Source: Alphaproteobacteria bacterium
GTDB lineage: Bacteria; Pseudomonadota; Alphaproteobacteria; Micavibrionales; Micavibrionaceae
Direction of reading: 5' to 3'
Length of the DNA stretch: 64,000 nt
NCBI GenBank assembly: GCA_016794145.1
Contig: JAEUKP010000012.1
Span: 1-64,000, forward strand
Both the position numbers and the translations under genes were made by a program. Each line of letters starts with the position of its first letter. The stretch's first letter is position 1. The notes beneath the pieces are model-generated. The model searched no databases. It saw nothing but the letters and a program-made list of their open reading frames with translations, and was not told where the DNA came from. This document shows positions 42,537 to 52,163 of this stretch, one piece after another.

Positions 42537-45506
42537 TCAATCATCTTGGGGGTCATCATCATGGTTGTTCTCGCCACTTGACCATTCTGCTGTACGTGCA
42601 AGGTGGGCATAGGCTTTTTCATCGTCATAAAGTTTACCAGAAACAGCACGGGCTACATAAGCTGTGTCAGGATTTTCAAAAAGATCGATCAGTTTTGTTA
42701 AACCCTCTTCGGTAGCTGCCAAAATTTCGGACATATCAATCTGATCAAATGGTTTAACTTCACCTGCTTGTGCATGTGATCCTGATAATTTCCAATAAAC
42801 CATCAGGTTCGGTGTTTCTTGTATATTTTTATACCCTCCTTTGTTCAGGATATAACTTTCAATGGGTAATTGTGGAGCTGTTCCATCTTTTACCTTATAA
42901 AGCAAAGGTGTATTTCCTGTTTTATAATCCATGATCGCAGCCCCCCCTGTTTTAATACGATCAATCCGGTCAGCCTTTGCAGTTACTATGAATTTGCGGC
43001 CCGTTGCAGGGTTTTGGTAAATTTCAACCGCACCTGTTTCCTCTTGAATCCATGGAACAGCAGTCTTACGCCATTTTGTCTCCTCATCGACAAACCATTC
43101 TACCAGACGCTCGAACCGTGGCCACCAATAATACCAGTGAGGGGGTACATGCTCTAGTTCTGACTGTTTTTTTTGACCAATGCCCAAGATAATTTGAACT
43201 GCATTCTTTGGCATCTCACCCGGATATGTCTGCACAAATTCCAGTAATACATCATGCACGAAACGACCACGTTCGGCATGAACAACATCATGATCAAAAG
43301 GATCAAGTATTTTCAATTTCAGAATTTTTTCTGCATAGACGCGATAGGGATTTCTCATCCATTTTTCGATCCATGTTGCAGACAAGGTTTCAGGGCGATT
43401 GGTCAACGGAGGCTTTGGTTGCGGGACATTTGCGTATAGAGGTGTTGGCGATATCGGATCATCCATTTTTTTGATCCATTGGAGGTATGGATTTTCAGCC
43501 GGCCAGGAACAGGGAATATCGTTGGAGTTCAAGAGTGTTTTGAGTTTCTGGATCCATCTTGCAGGAACAGTTGCTGTCCCATCCGATTTCAAACTGCGTG
43601 TTATAAATACTTTACCAGATGATAAATGTTCTACAAAATCATGCGCCGAAAGTCCTGTTATCCGGTCAGGGGTGGGTAGACCGAATTTTTGACGCATAGG
43701 ACGTGACATCCATGGATCATGTGCCGCTTCACGCGGCCATGTCCCCTCATTCAACCCCCCTAATATCATAACATCACGGTGAATTAATCGCGATTCTAAC
43801 TGCCCAAGGATCAGAATGCGACGATGTGGCTCATGGTCTGGACGATAATTTTCTGTTTTGAGCAGTGTGCGGAAAACATTTCCAAAAGCTTTCAGTTCTA
43901 TGCGGGGTAAAAGATTCGCATATTCCATGACATTCGCTATAAAATTCGAGATTGAATTGCTTTCTGTCTGACTCCAGAAGAACTCAGCCCCTCCAGACAT
44001 GTATTCTGCAATCTTAAGAATGGATTCACAAAACTCATTCAAAGAAAATTGACCAGATGTAAGGGGACTAAAAGAAGAAAAGGATTGGTCCAGATTGCGA
44101 ACAATATGATGAAGATGATCATTTTTAAGATCAAGAACAGATAAGCGGTGATAAAGGCCATTCATCCCGCCAGAGGGTCTGGATCCGCGCAGAACATAAC
44201 GTTCAAGCAGTGCAACATCTTCTTGAGGGACAAGTCGTTGATAATTATGTTTTAAAAAATCAATCAACTCCAATGGAGCAAAATTTGTTTCAATAACGCG
44301 CAGCAAAGATAAAAGAAAAGTCGCACTTGGTGTCGTCGCTAAGGCACCTCCTGCGCTATCATCAACTTCAATTCCCCAACGCCGGAGAGCCGACATAACG
44401 CGGCGCGCAAGAGTTCTATCAGGCGTTACAAAGCAAGCTGTTTGATGGGGGACTTCTAAGGCTTCACGAATGATAACAGCAATAGCTGCTGATTCTTCAC
44501 GCGGTGTTGCTGTTTCAATCAAAGTCAGGTCTTTAATGCCATTTACCAACCCCTTTGGATCGGCCTGTCCAAAAGAATCGGCAGGCCGCATGATATCCCG
44601 GATCAGTTCCGTACGATGGCTTGATAGGCCATACGCCTCTGGCCATAATTGAACATCATCACGTGTTTTATTCATTCGTATCAACAAATGACGCATCGTT
44701 GCCTGCGGATGTGTGTCAGTAATGGCATTCCAGCTATTCGGCTCAAGGCCCAGGTCTAGCCCGGGAAGGATCACAATTCCTTGAGGAAGGGTTGCAATGG
44801 TTTTTAACAGTTCCCCGGCAGATGGGATGGAACCAGTTGAACCTGCCGCAATGATTGGGGTTTCAGGTGGATGGTTTTGCCAGAGCTGAGCCAATGATTT
44901 TAAAAGGCGGTTCCGCCGGTCCGCCGGGTCAATTTGTCCACGTTCTGCAAGAATATGGGGCCAATGTGTTGTGATGATGTCTAGAAATTCTAAAGTCTTT
45001 TGCCAATGTGTCGCCAGTGTACTGGGCACGATATTTTGTAATCCCGCAAAGTCCAGATCTTCGGTATGTACCGTATCGATCAGTCTGGCAAGGTCTGTTG
45101 CCAAAGATAAAGCTGCATCCAGACCGAGGGATGGATCTTTTCTTTGAATAAGTGGTGCAAGCAAGAATTGGCGTTCAAGAGTAGAGATCGCAGGAGGGAT
45201 ATCAAAATTCGTTTCACCATATCCTGAAAGATACAGTTCTATTTCTTCAGCGTCGACATCCCCGATTGGTTGCAAACGGGGGAGGAGGAGTGGTTTCCCT
45301 TTTGATAATGTTAAAAACGCATCACGGAGCTCTCGCCCTGCACGCCTTGTGGGAAGAAGAACACGCATACGGCTAAGCGCAAATTCGTCTTCGCTCTTAG
45401 GGCCGTGCCCGGACGTACTTATATTAAGCAAACCTTCGGCCAAGCGTTTTAGAAAACTCGTGCCTGATGGAATGGTAAAGAGACCCTGGCGTTGTCCGTT
45501 ACTCAC
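42537..45506 (-). CDS. addB: Double-strand break repair protein AddB
   Basis: AddB is the second subunit of AddAB, an inactive helicase with an active nuclease domain. The alphaproteobacterial form shows FTIPSGTSFLKRLAEGLL near the start, ALSRMRVLLPTRRAGRELRDAF, a central GGLNEGTWP motif and the C-terminal PD-(D/E)xK nuclease with VTAKADRIDRI and AAIMDYKTGN. I prefer the GTG at 45506 (989 residues), which clears the pepA stop; the frame stays open to a TTG at 45539 inside pepA. It is in one block with pepA upstream and addA-trxA downstream. Confidence 0.93.
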   Translation of the reverse strand: MSNGQRQGLFTIPSGTSFLKRLAEGLLNISTSGHGPKSEDEFALSRMRVLLPTRRAGRELRDAFLTLSKGKPLLLPRLQPIGDVDAEEIELYLSGYGETNFDIPPAISTLERQFLLAPLIQRKDPSLGLDAALSLATDLARLIDTVHTEDLDFAGLQNIVPSTLATHWQKTLEFLDIITTHWPHILAERGQIDPADRRNRLLKSLAQLWQNHPPETPIIAAGSTGSIPSAGELLKTIATLPQGIVILPGLDLGLEPNSWNAITDTHPQATMRHLLIRMNKTRDDVQLWPEAYGLSSHRTELIRDIMRPADSFGQADPKGLVNGIKDLTLIETATPREESAAIAVIIREALEVPHQTACFVTPDRTLARRVMSALRRWGIEVDDSAGGALATTPSATFLLSLLRVIETNFAPLELIDFLKHNYQRLVPQEDVALLERYVLRGSRPSGGMNGLYHRLSVLDLKNDHLHHIVRNLDQSFSSFSPLTSGQFSLNEFCESILKIAEYMSGGAEFFWSQTESNSISNFIANVMEYANLLPRIELKAFGNVFRTLLKTENYRPDHEPHRRILILGQLESRLIHRDVMILGGLNEGTWPREAAHDPWMSRPMRQKFGLPTPDRITGLSAHDFVEHLSSGKVFITRSLKSDGTATVPARWIQKLKTLLNSNDIPCSWPAENPYLQWIKKMDDPISPTPLYANVPQPKPPLTNRPETLSATWIEKWMRNPYRVYAEKILKLKILDPFDHDVVHAERGRFVHDVLLEFVQTYPGEMPKNAVQIILGIGQKKQSELEHVPPHWYYWWPRFERLVEWFVDEETKWRKTAVPWIQEETGAVEIYQNPATGRKFIVTAKADRIDRIKTGGAAIMDYKTGNTPLLYKVKDGTAPQLPIESYILNKGGYKNIQETPNLMVYWKLSGSHAQAGEVKPFDQIDMSEILAATEEGLTKLIDLFENPDTAYVARAVSGKLYDDEKAYAHLARTAEWSSGENNHDDDPQDD

Positions 45507-45516
45507 TTTGATTGAT

Positions 45517-47037
45517 CTAACCGTAGAATTTTTGAACAAACTCGTTCAGAAGTTTGATCCCAAAACCACTGGCAAATGGGACTGGACAAGTAGCTGTTGA
45601 TTTTGACATTGCAACACCGGCAATATCCAGATGGGCCCATTTTCGATCCTTGTCGATAAATTCACCAAGGAAGGCAGCAGCAGTGCAGGCTCCGCCCATA
45701 CGTCCATTCCCGATGTTTTTAATATCAGCAAAGGAAGAATCCATTTCACGACGGAAGGTATCATCAAGTGGCATCCGCCATAATTTCTCGCCTGTTGATT
45801 GGCTTGCTGTTTCTAGCTGACTCCACAAATCGTTGTGATTAACAAACGCCCCGCAATGATGGACACCAAGAGCAACCATAATTGCGCCTGTGAGTGTTGC
45901 AAGGTCGATAATCAATTCAGGATCGTATTTTTCTTGAACATACGTTAATGCATCTGCCAGAACCAAGCGCCCTTCAGCATCTGTGTTCAGGATTTCAACA
46001 GTTTTACCACTATAGGATGTTACGATATCGCTGGGACGTGTTGCTTCATCTGAAATTGCATTTTCAGCAAGAGCAACGATTCCAACCACAGGAACTTTAC
46101 ACTTTCGTTTGGCAAGCATCGCCATTAACCCCGTAACAGTTGCCGCACCGCCCATATCCATCTTCATGTCCATCATGCCTTCGAACGGTTTTATATTTAA
46201 TCCGCCAGAATCAAAGGTGATCCCTTTTCCAACAAAGGTGATTGGTTTTTTATTTTTCTTTGTTGACGTTTTGGTCCCTTCAGACCCTGGCCAGCGCATA
46301 ATGACAAGGCGTGGAAGATGTTCGGATGCTTGGCCGACGGCCATCAGACACCCCATCTTCAGTTTTGCAATCTGTTTATCATCTAAAACCTGCACCGAAA
46401 CTCCAAGAGGGGTCAGTGTCGATTTAATTTTTGCGGCAAAGCTCTGGGGGTATAAAACATTCGGAGGAGTATTGACGAGATCACGTGTTAAAGAAATAGA
46501 TTGAGCCAACGCATCGACAATTTTCGATTCTTTTGCAAGCTGCTTATCCTCAGAAGTTATGATTGTCAGAGTTTTTAAATCGGGTGTTTCTTTATCTTTC
46601 CGAACAGTTTTAAATTCGTCAAACCGGTAGGACCCGAGTTGAACACCGAGAAGAATCGATGATAACGATGCTGAATCAAGATCATCAGCATTCAAAATAC
46701 TTGCTTTCGTGGCACCATGTGCCCTTAATGCCGCAACCATTTTGCCACCTACAGTTTCCAGTCCATCAGATGTCAGTTTATCCTTTGTACCAAGCCCAAC
46801 AATAATAATACGCAATGTATCGGATTTCGCTGGCAGAGAAAGCGACAGTGTCTGACCTGCATCCGCCTTAAATGTCTTATGGTTTTCCAAATGATGCGTA
46901 ATCATGCCATCATATGTTTTATCAATATTGGCCACCAGCTTTGAGATTTTTTTGTCTGTGTAAATAAAAACAACGCCCGTATCGACTTTTGTCGTCAGAG
47001 TCTTTGAAAAAAGGATATTGGGAGACAGGATTGGCAT
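45517..47037 (-). CDS. pepA: Leucyl aminopeptidase (M17)
   Basis: PepA removes N-terminal residues from peptides using two metal ions and may also bind DNA. The catalytic domain has VGKGITFDSGGLNIKP with the metal-binding Lys and Asp, MKMDMGGAATVTGLM, the family signature NTDAEGRLVLADAL and IDLATLTGA. Length (506) is normal. The N-terminal third is the less conserved accessory domain. It faces lptF divergently across about 120 bases, and addB starts directly behind it. Confidence 0.96.
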   Translation of the reverse strand: MPILSPNILFSKTLTTKVDTGVVFIYTDKKISKLVANIDKTYDGMITHHLENHKTFKADAGQTLSLSLPAKSDTLRIIIVGLGTKDKLTSDGLETVGGKMVAALRAHGATKASILNADDLDSASLSSILLGVQLGSYRFDEFKTVRKDKETPDLKTLTIITSEDKQLAKESKIVDALAQSISLTRDLVNTPPNVLYPQSFAAKIKSTLTPLGVSVQVLDDKQIAKLKMGCLMAVGQASEHLPRLVIMRWPGSEGTKTSTKKNKKPITFVGKGITFDSGGLNIKPFEGMMDMKMDMGGAATVTGLMAMLAKRKCKVPVVGIVALAENAISDEATRPSDIVTSYSGKTVEILNTDAEGRLVLADALTYVQEKYDPELIIDLATLTGAIMVALGVHHCGAFVNHNDLWSQLETASQSTGEKLWRMPLDDTFRREMDSSFADIKNIGNGRMGGACTAAAFLGEFIDKDRKWAHLDIAGVAMSKSTATCPVPFASGFGIKLLNEFVQKFYG

Positions 47038-47158
47038 AATTTTAACTCGCTTGGTTGTGATCTTCTGGGTTATCTGATAAATCTATACCGGAACCCCACT
47101 CTGTTCAACCCATCTCTTGAAATGGACAGATGATGTCGTTGGTTTGTTTTTTTTCGAG

Positions 47159-48280
47159 ATGAGAATTGTTGACCGTTATATTTTTCGACACACCTTGATG
47201 GCCACTGTTTTTGTAACAGTGGTTTTGGCCGCTCTTGTTTTTTTGATGCAATCCTTAAAATTTATTGATTTGGTGATGAATGCGGGGGCGTCTGGTTTTT
47301 TTATTTGGTTACAAACTCTTTTGTATTTACCGGGTTTTCTGGAAATCATTTTGCCGATTGGTATGGTTGCGGGGGTTTTATTTGTTTACAACCGGCTAAC
47401 AATGGATAGCGAACTGATTGTTCTGAGGGCTCTTGGGTTTTCGCCTTTCCGGCTTGCTCGACCAGCCTTGGTATTGGCAATGATATTTTCGATCATCTTG
47501 TTTTTGAATATGGGCTGGGTTTCGCCCTTCAGCAGGCAGGAAGCAGCAACTCTTCGGCAAGATATGAAGGCCCAGATGTCATCCTTGATCTTTAGGGAAG
47601 GAATTTTTAATGAGGCGGGTTCCGATTTGATGGTTTATATCAAAGAACGTGATGACAAGGGTCGTTTGCACGGGCTTGTTATTCATGACTCTCGTGATAA
47701 AACAAAACCACCATCTTCTGTAATTGCAAGGAGCGGTGTATTGGTATCGACAAAGTCAGGCCAACAGGTCCTGGTTTATGATGGATCACGTCAAGAGGTT
47801 GACCCAAAGACGGGAGTGATGCGCCATCTTGATTTTGACCAATATACAATCGATATCCCAGAGCCAGAGAAACAGCAAAAAGAGAAATGGGCTGGCCCGG
47901 ATGAGCGAACGACTCCGACTTTAATCAACTCTTTGCGCACCCCTGGAACAGATACAAAGTCGGAACGGCGTCACTTGCGGGCAGAATTGCAGAAAAGGTT
48001 TTTATTACCGTTTCTGGTTCCCGGTTTTGCGTTGATTGGTCTTTCTCTCCTGTTGATCGGAAATTATGACCGGCGGGGTCAGAATCGTAAAGTTCTTACA
48101 GCGGTTGCAAGTGTGGTATTGCTGGAAATTCTATTTTTAGGAAGTTACAATTTGTCTAAACAGTCGCCTGCGGGTTTCCCTTTCATGGTGGGAACAATCG
48201 TACTGCCCTATTTTATTGCAATTGTTGTGTTTTCAAAAGAAAGCATTCTCAGAAAAACAGGTGAAGGAAAGCAATTATGA
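47159..48280 (+). CDS. lptF: LPS export ABC transporter permease LptF
   Basis: LptF and LptG form the inner-membrane channel of the Lpt machine that moves lipopolysaccharide to the outer membrane. The protein starts MRIVDRYIFRHTLMATVFV, has three N-terminal and three C-terminal transmembrane helices and a periplasmic beta-jellyroll between them, with the coupling helix SELIVLRALGFSPFRLARP. I chose ATG 47159 for this family start, giving 373 residues; the frame extends to 47117. Its stop overlaps the lptG start by four bases. Confidence 0.95.
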   Translation: MRIVDRYIFRHTLMATVFVTVVLAALVFLMQSLKFIDLVMNAGASGFFIWLQTLLYLPGFLEIILPIGMVAGVLFVYNRLTMDSELIVLRALGFSPFRLARPALVLAMIFSIILFLNMGWVSPFSRQEAATLRQDMKAQMSSLIFREGIFNEAGSDLMVYIKERDDKGRLHGLVIHDSRDKTKPPSSVIARSGVLVSTKSGQQVLVYDGSRQEVDPKTGVMRHLDFDQYTIDIPEPEKQQKEKWAGPDERTTPTLINSLRTPGTDTKSERRHLRAELQKRFLLPFLVPGFALIGLSLLLIGNYDRRGQNRKVLTAVASVVLLEILFLGSYNLSKQSPAGFPFMVGTIVLPYFIAIVVFSKESILRKTGEGKQL

Positions 48281-49377
48281 TGGCTTTTCTTAACTCAACT
48301 CTTTCACGGTATCTGGGCCGTCTTTATATCATTCATTTTCTCAGTCTTTTGGCTTTGTTAATGGGGGTTATTTATTTATTCGAGATGGTTGAGCTCTTGA
48401 GACGGGCAGGCAAGCAGGGAGATGTGCCTTTGCCCACAGTTTTTGGAATGGCTTTGTTAAAGCTGCCTGATGTTGCAACAACGATTTCGCCCTTTGCCAT
48501 TCTATTTGCAGGACTATACAGTTTCTGGCAATTATCAAAGCGATCTGAACTGGTTGTATTAAGATGCGCGGGAATTTCGGTCTGGCAGTTTTTATTACCT
48601 ATTATCCTCAGCGCAATGGCAATTGGTGTTGTCATGGTCACCGTTATCAATCCCATTAGTGCAACAATGTACACTCAATATTCAGTTTTAGAGAGGCTTC
48701 ATCTGAGGAAGGAACAAGGCAACGTCATTGCTGTTTTTAAACAAGGTTTATGGTTGCGTCAGGATACAGAGAAAGGATATGCGATTTTTCATGCGGATAA
48801 AGTCGAGCCGGATTGGCGTCTGCGCGATGTTATGGTTCTATCTTTTGATCACGAGAATAAATTTGAGAGCAGGATTGATGCTCCCATGGCTCTGCTTAAA
48901 TCAGGGCATTGGGTTTTAAGGGATGCTGTTCTTAATGTTCCAGGGACGACCCTGCGAAAACTGGAAAAAACGCGTATCCCAACCGAGTTGACAACAAAAG
49001 ATATTGAGGAAAGTTTCTCAAGTCCTAAATCGATGGGATTTTGGGGCCTAACATCTTTTATTGATACACTTGATGCTACGGGATTTGATTCGACAAGAGT
49101 GCGCATCCAATTCCAATCCCTTTTATCACAACCATTTTTGTATGCCGCGATGGTTTTGCTTGCGGCTTGCGTTGCCCTTAGGCAGCAAAGGCAGGGTCAG
49201 ACCCTTATCTTCCTTGTGATTGGTGTCATGACAGGATTTATTGTTTTTATTATGTCCAATTTTTTACAAGTATTGGGCGCATCACATCAACTGCCTGTTT
49301 TTCTTTCAGCCTGGAGTCCTGCAATGATCTTTACCCTATTAGGGGCGGCTGTTCTTTTAACTCTCGAGGATGGCTAA
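48277..49377 (+). CDS. lptG: LPS export ABC transporter permease LptG
   Basis: The partner of LptF, with the same six-helix layout and periplasmic jellyroll. Recognisable parts are LSRYLGRLYIIHFLSLLALL at the N-terminus, the coupling helix SELVVLRCAGISVWQFLLP and the late helices with FVIGVMTGFIVFIMSN-like sequence. The length of 366 residues is normal. Its ATGA overlap with lptF shows translational coupling. lptD/surA, which often follow in relatives, are not next; the downstream 190 bases lead to mlaA. Confidence 0.95.
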   Translation: MMAFLNSTLSRYLGRLYIIHFLSLLALLMGVIYLFEMVELLRRAGKQGDVPLPTVFGMALLKLPDVATTISPFAILFAGLYSFWQLSKRSELVVLRCAGISVWQFLLPIILSAMAIGVVMVTVINPISATMYTQYSVLERLHLRKEQGNVIAVFKQGLWLRQDTEKGYAIFHADKVEPDWRLRDVMVLSFDHENKFESRIDAPMALLKSGHWVLRDAVLNVPGTTLRKLEKTRIPTELTTKDIEESFSSPKSMGFWGLTSFIDTLDATGFDSTRVRIQFQSLLSQPFLYAAMVLLAACVALRQQRQGQTLIFLVIGVMTGFIVFIMSNFLQVLGASHQLPVFLSAWSPAMIFTLLGAAVLLTLEDG

Positions 49378-49569
49378 GGACGGCTAAGCAGTGTATGGTA
49401 TTTTTGCAACAAACCCGTCCGTGATCATGCGGCAGCCCCTTGACCCAATAAAGATTTCAATGCAGTTTGAAAATAGAGCGATAATCTTAAGAGATTTGTA
49501 ACCACTCCCTGATGGAATGGTGAGTGGGATTACATTCAAGTTTGTTTACAGTTGTGGAGTGACACGAAT
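49378..49569. other. Gap between lptG and mlaA
   Basis: No gene seen. The start contains a short direct repeat (GGCTAAGGACGGCTAAG at the lptG stop). A CCACTC...GAGTGG hairpin near 49503-49528 lies about 40 bases before the mlaA start and could be a transcript end or a leader structure. Confidence 0.3.
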
Positions 49570-50316
49570 ATGCGATATATAGGACATGGATTTCAAAAAT
49601 TAATGGCTTTCACAGCTGTTGGACTCTTGCTTGCGGCATGCTCTACGAACGGAACAGGAACCAGACAGGATGGTATTTCTGATCCGATTGAAGGTGTTAA
49701 CAGGGGTATTTTCAAATTTAATGATGTCGTTGATAGGGCTGTTTTAAAACCTGTTGCAGAAGGATATCGGACTGGTGTTCCGAAACCTGCGCGCGTCGGT
49801 GTTCGCAATGCTCTTCGTAACCTAAAGTCACCGCAAATTGTGGCCAATGATTTGTTGCAAGGAAATTTGACTGGGGCAGGTGATGGTCTCACACGGTTTT
49901 TTGTAAACACTTTGTTTGGTCTTGGCGGAACAATTGATGTTGCTGGTGCTGAGGGGGTTACTTATAAAGAAGAGGATTTCGGTCAGACATTGGGTGTATG
50001 GGGTGCGGAGAGCGGTCCTTATGTTGTTCTTCCGTTCTTTGGGCCAAGCTCTGTTCGTGACACAGCGGGACTGGCTGTTGATCTTTATACGGACCCGGTT
50101 CGATTGACACTCGAAAACACAGATCATTATGTGGCGAGCTATACACGAAGCACGATAGCTGTTGTTGATAAACGGGAAGAGCTTTTGGATGTCCTGGCGG
50201 ATTTGAAAAAGAATTCGATTGATTATTATGCGGCGACCAAGAGCGCATATACCCAACGCCGTGAATCTTTGATCTCTAATAATGGACAAAATGGTGATTT
50301 ACCGGACATGCCCTGA
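49570..50316 (+). CDS. mlaA: Outer-membrane lipid asymmetry lipoprotein MlaA (VacJ)
   Basis: MlaA sits in the outer membrane and takes misplaced phospholipids from the outer leaflet to the Mla pathway. A lipoprotein signal with lipobox LLLAACS (cleavage before Cys) starts the protein, followed by the family motifs DPIEGVNRGIFKFNDVVDRA, VPKPARVGVRNALRNL, TRFFVNTLFGLGGTIDVA, FGQTLGVWG and GPYVVLPFFGPSSVRD. I chose ATG 49570 (GGAG 13 bases upstream); a GTG-type start slightly upstream is possible. A terminator separates it from mlaC. Confidence 0.95.
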   Translation: MRYIGHGFQKLMAFTAVGLLLAACSTNGTGTRQDGISDPIEGVNRGIFKFNDVVDRAVLKPVAEGYRTGVPKPARVGVRNALRNLKSPQIVANDLLQGNLTGAGDGLTRFFVNTLFGLGGTIDVAGAEGVTYKEEDFGQTLGVWGAESGPYVVLPFFGPSSVRDTAGLAVDLYTDPVRLTLENTDHYVASYTRSTIAVVDKREELLDVLADLKKNSIDYYAATKSAYTQRRESLISNNGQNGDLPDMP

Positions 50317-50331
50317 ATCTGCTGATTCTTT

Positions 50332-50354
50332 AAGGGGGGTGGCCCCCCTTTTTT
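50332..50354 (+). terminator. Rho-independent terminator behind mlaA
   Basis: AAGGGGGG and CCCCCCTT pair around a three-base loop and run into six Ts. The G/C stem is strong. mlaC begins about 100 bases later, so mlaC probably depends on read-through or its own promoter. Confidence 0.92.
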
Positions 50355-50449
50355 CGTTGTATTTGTGGATTTGTTATCGTAAGGAACTATATCGATAGGA
50401 CTTTGGGTAAATGTGCCGGATAACTACGTTTGAAAGATAGGCTGATAGG

Positions 50450-51088
50450 ATGATGGTTTCAAAAACACTTCTGATACTGACGAAATTTGTTTTGGGTGCG
50501 TTTTTCTTTGGATTTTTTGCACTCTCTGCCCATGCGGCGGATATGGTAAAATCATCTGGTGATAAGGAGCAACTTGCTTTCAATTTTGTTAAGGATACTG
50601 CCGAGAGAGGTCTTACATTTCTTTCAAAACCAAATACTACAGAAGAAGAAAAAAAAGCAGAATTTAAAAAGCTTCTCAATAGCAGTTTCGATATGGAATC
50701 GATTGGACGCTTTACTCTTGGTCGGTATTGGAATGTTGCAACTCCTGCGCAACAAGCCCAGTATCAGTCTTTGTTCAGAAAGATGGTTGTGAATGTCTAT
50801 GCCCAGAGGTTTGGAGACTACAAAGGCCAGAAATTTGAAGTGAAATCAGCGCGACCTGTTGGCAGGGATGATGTCCTTGTATCTTCCTTTATCATACCAA
50901 CAGATGGGAGTGATAATATACAGGTTGACTGGCGTGTCCGTAACAGGGATGGGGCGATTAAAATCGTAGATGTTCTTGTCGCCGGTGTGAGTATGAGTGT
51001 GACCCAACGATCTGATTTTTCTTCTGTTATTCAACGCGGAGGTGGTAAAGTTGATGTGTTGATTGACTATTTGAAAAAGAAAAGTTAG
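50450..51088 (+). CDS. mlaC: Periplasmic phospholipid-binding protein MlaC (Ttg2D family)
   Basis: MlaC shuttles phospholipid through the periplasm between MlaA and the MlaFEDB complex. It has a signal peptide (cleavage after AHA), then the Ttg2D fold with FDMESIGRFTLGRYWN, TPAQQAQYQSLFRKMVVNVYAQRF, and WRVRNRDGAIKIVDVLVAGVSM in outline. The 212-residue length is normal. The start has two adjacent ATG-type codons behind GATAGG. It follows mlaA on the same strand but behind a terminator; mlaE and mlaF lie 8 kb away. Confidence 0.93.
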   Translation: MMVSKTLLILTKFVLGAFFFGFFALSAHAADMVKSSGDKEQLAFNFVKDTAERGLTFLSKPNTTEEEKKAEFKKLLNSSFDMESIGRFTLGRYWNVATPAQQAQYQSLFRKMVVNVYAQRFGDYKGQKFEVKSARPVGRDDVLVSSFIIPTDGSDNIQVDWRVRNRDGAIKIVDVLVAGVSMSVTQRSDFSSVIQRGGGKVDVLIDYLKKKS

Positions 51089-51123
51089 CACAATCATCTT
51101 TCATAAATCGGGATCTGTTAGTG

Positions 51124-52056
51124 ATGGTGAGTGGCTCGCGGCATACTGATATTCGCTTGAATCATTGGGTCTTTCGTTTTACGCCACAGTCACTTTGGCC
51201 TTATCTATCTTTAATGCGCCTTGATCGGCCGATCGGGACCTGGTTATTACTGCTTCCGGCCTGGTGGGCGATGGCGCTTTCTCTCTCTGGCCTTTCGGGT
51301 ATAACGCTCCATCACTTTTTTGTGTTCCTCTTATTTGGACTCGGGGCGATTATTATGCGCGGAGCAGGTTGTGTGATCAATGACATATGGGATCGCGATA
51401 TTGATCAGTCTGTCGAACGCACAAGAAATCGACCATTGGCTTCAGGTCAAGTCAGCATAGGGCAGGCGATTTCTTTTGCGATATTTTTGTTAGTCATCGG
51501 GTTTTTGATCCTTATTCAATTTTCTTTTATTGCCATTTGTTTGGGGCTTTTATCCTTGATCCTTGTGATTTTATATCCTTTGGCAAAACGGGTGACCTGG
51601 TACCCGCAGGCTGTTTTGGGATTAACATTTAATTTCGGGGTTTTAATAGGCTCTGCGGCTGTTTTAGGAAGCGTGCCCGGTGTGATGATCCTTTTATACA
51701 GTGCGTCCTTTTTCTGGACCATGGGATATGACACCATTTATGCGCATCAGGATATCGTTGACGACGGAATTGTCGGTATTAAATCAACCGCCCGCAAATT
51801 TGGGGAGCAGAGCCGTCTGTTTGTTTCATTATTTTATATGATTGTTGCAGGATTTATCTATCTGACAGGGGTGGTCAGCGGCGCTGGGATTTGTTTTTAT
51901 ATTCTATGGATGTTAGCATCCTTTCATTTGTTGTGGCAGGCTGTCCAGATCAAATTCAATGACCCAGAGGATTGTTTGAATAAATTCCGGAGTAACCGGG
52001 ATTTTGCATTTTTGGTTTTCGCGGCCTATTTATTTGGATATATTAACATAATGTAA
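51124..52056 (+). CDS. ubiA: 4-hydroxybenzoate polyprenyltransferase
   Basis: UbiA attaches the polyprenyl tail to 4-hydroxybenzoate in ubiquinone synthesis in the inner membrane. The two Asp-rich motifs are present: NDIWDRDID (about residue 90) and YAHQDIVDD (about 205), which bind Mg-diphosphate; eight to nine hydrophobic helices and RLDRPIGTWLLLLPAWW at the N-terminus fit the family. ATG 51124 follows a GTG at 51121 and a GGGATC. It lies between mlaC and sdhB on one strand. Confidence 0.94.
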   Translation: MVSGSRHTDIRLNHWVFRFTPQSLWPYLSLMRLDRPIGTWLLLLPAWWAMALSLSGLSGITLHHFFVFLLFGLGAIIMRGAGCVINDIWDRDIDQSVERTRNRPLASGQVSIGQAISFAIFLLVIGFLILIQFSFIAICLGLLSLILVILYPLAKRVTWYPQAVLGLTFNFGVLIGSAAVLGSVPGVMILLYSASFFWTMGYDTIYAHQDIVDDGIVGIKSTARKFGEQSRLFVSLFYMIVAGFIYLTGVVSGAGICFYILWMLASFHLLWQAVQIKFNDPEDCLNKFRSNRDFAFLVFAAYLFGYINIM

Positions 52057-52163
52057 AACATCTGCAAAAACGCTTCACAATCTTCTAAGTTCAGGTTACT
52101 CTGTCTCATAAACTATCACCCCGCGTTCACGGGCAATTTCCAGAAACAAAATGGCTGATCAAA

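Noticed and set aside
52096..52160. Short minus-strand peptide frame ([15 protein letters not shown]) resembling the end of FlhB-like export proteins
   Set aside because: Only about 20 codons, no start codon and no neighbouring partner; I judge it chance, though the nearby orphan FlgC-like gene made me look.
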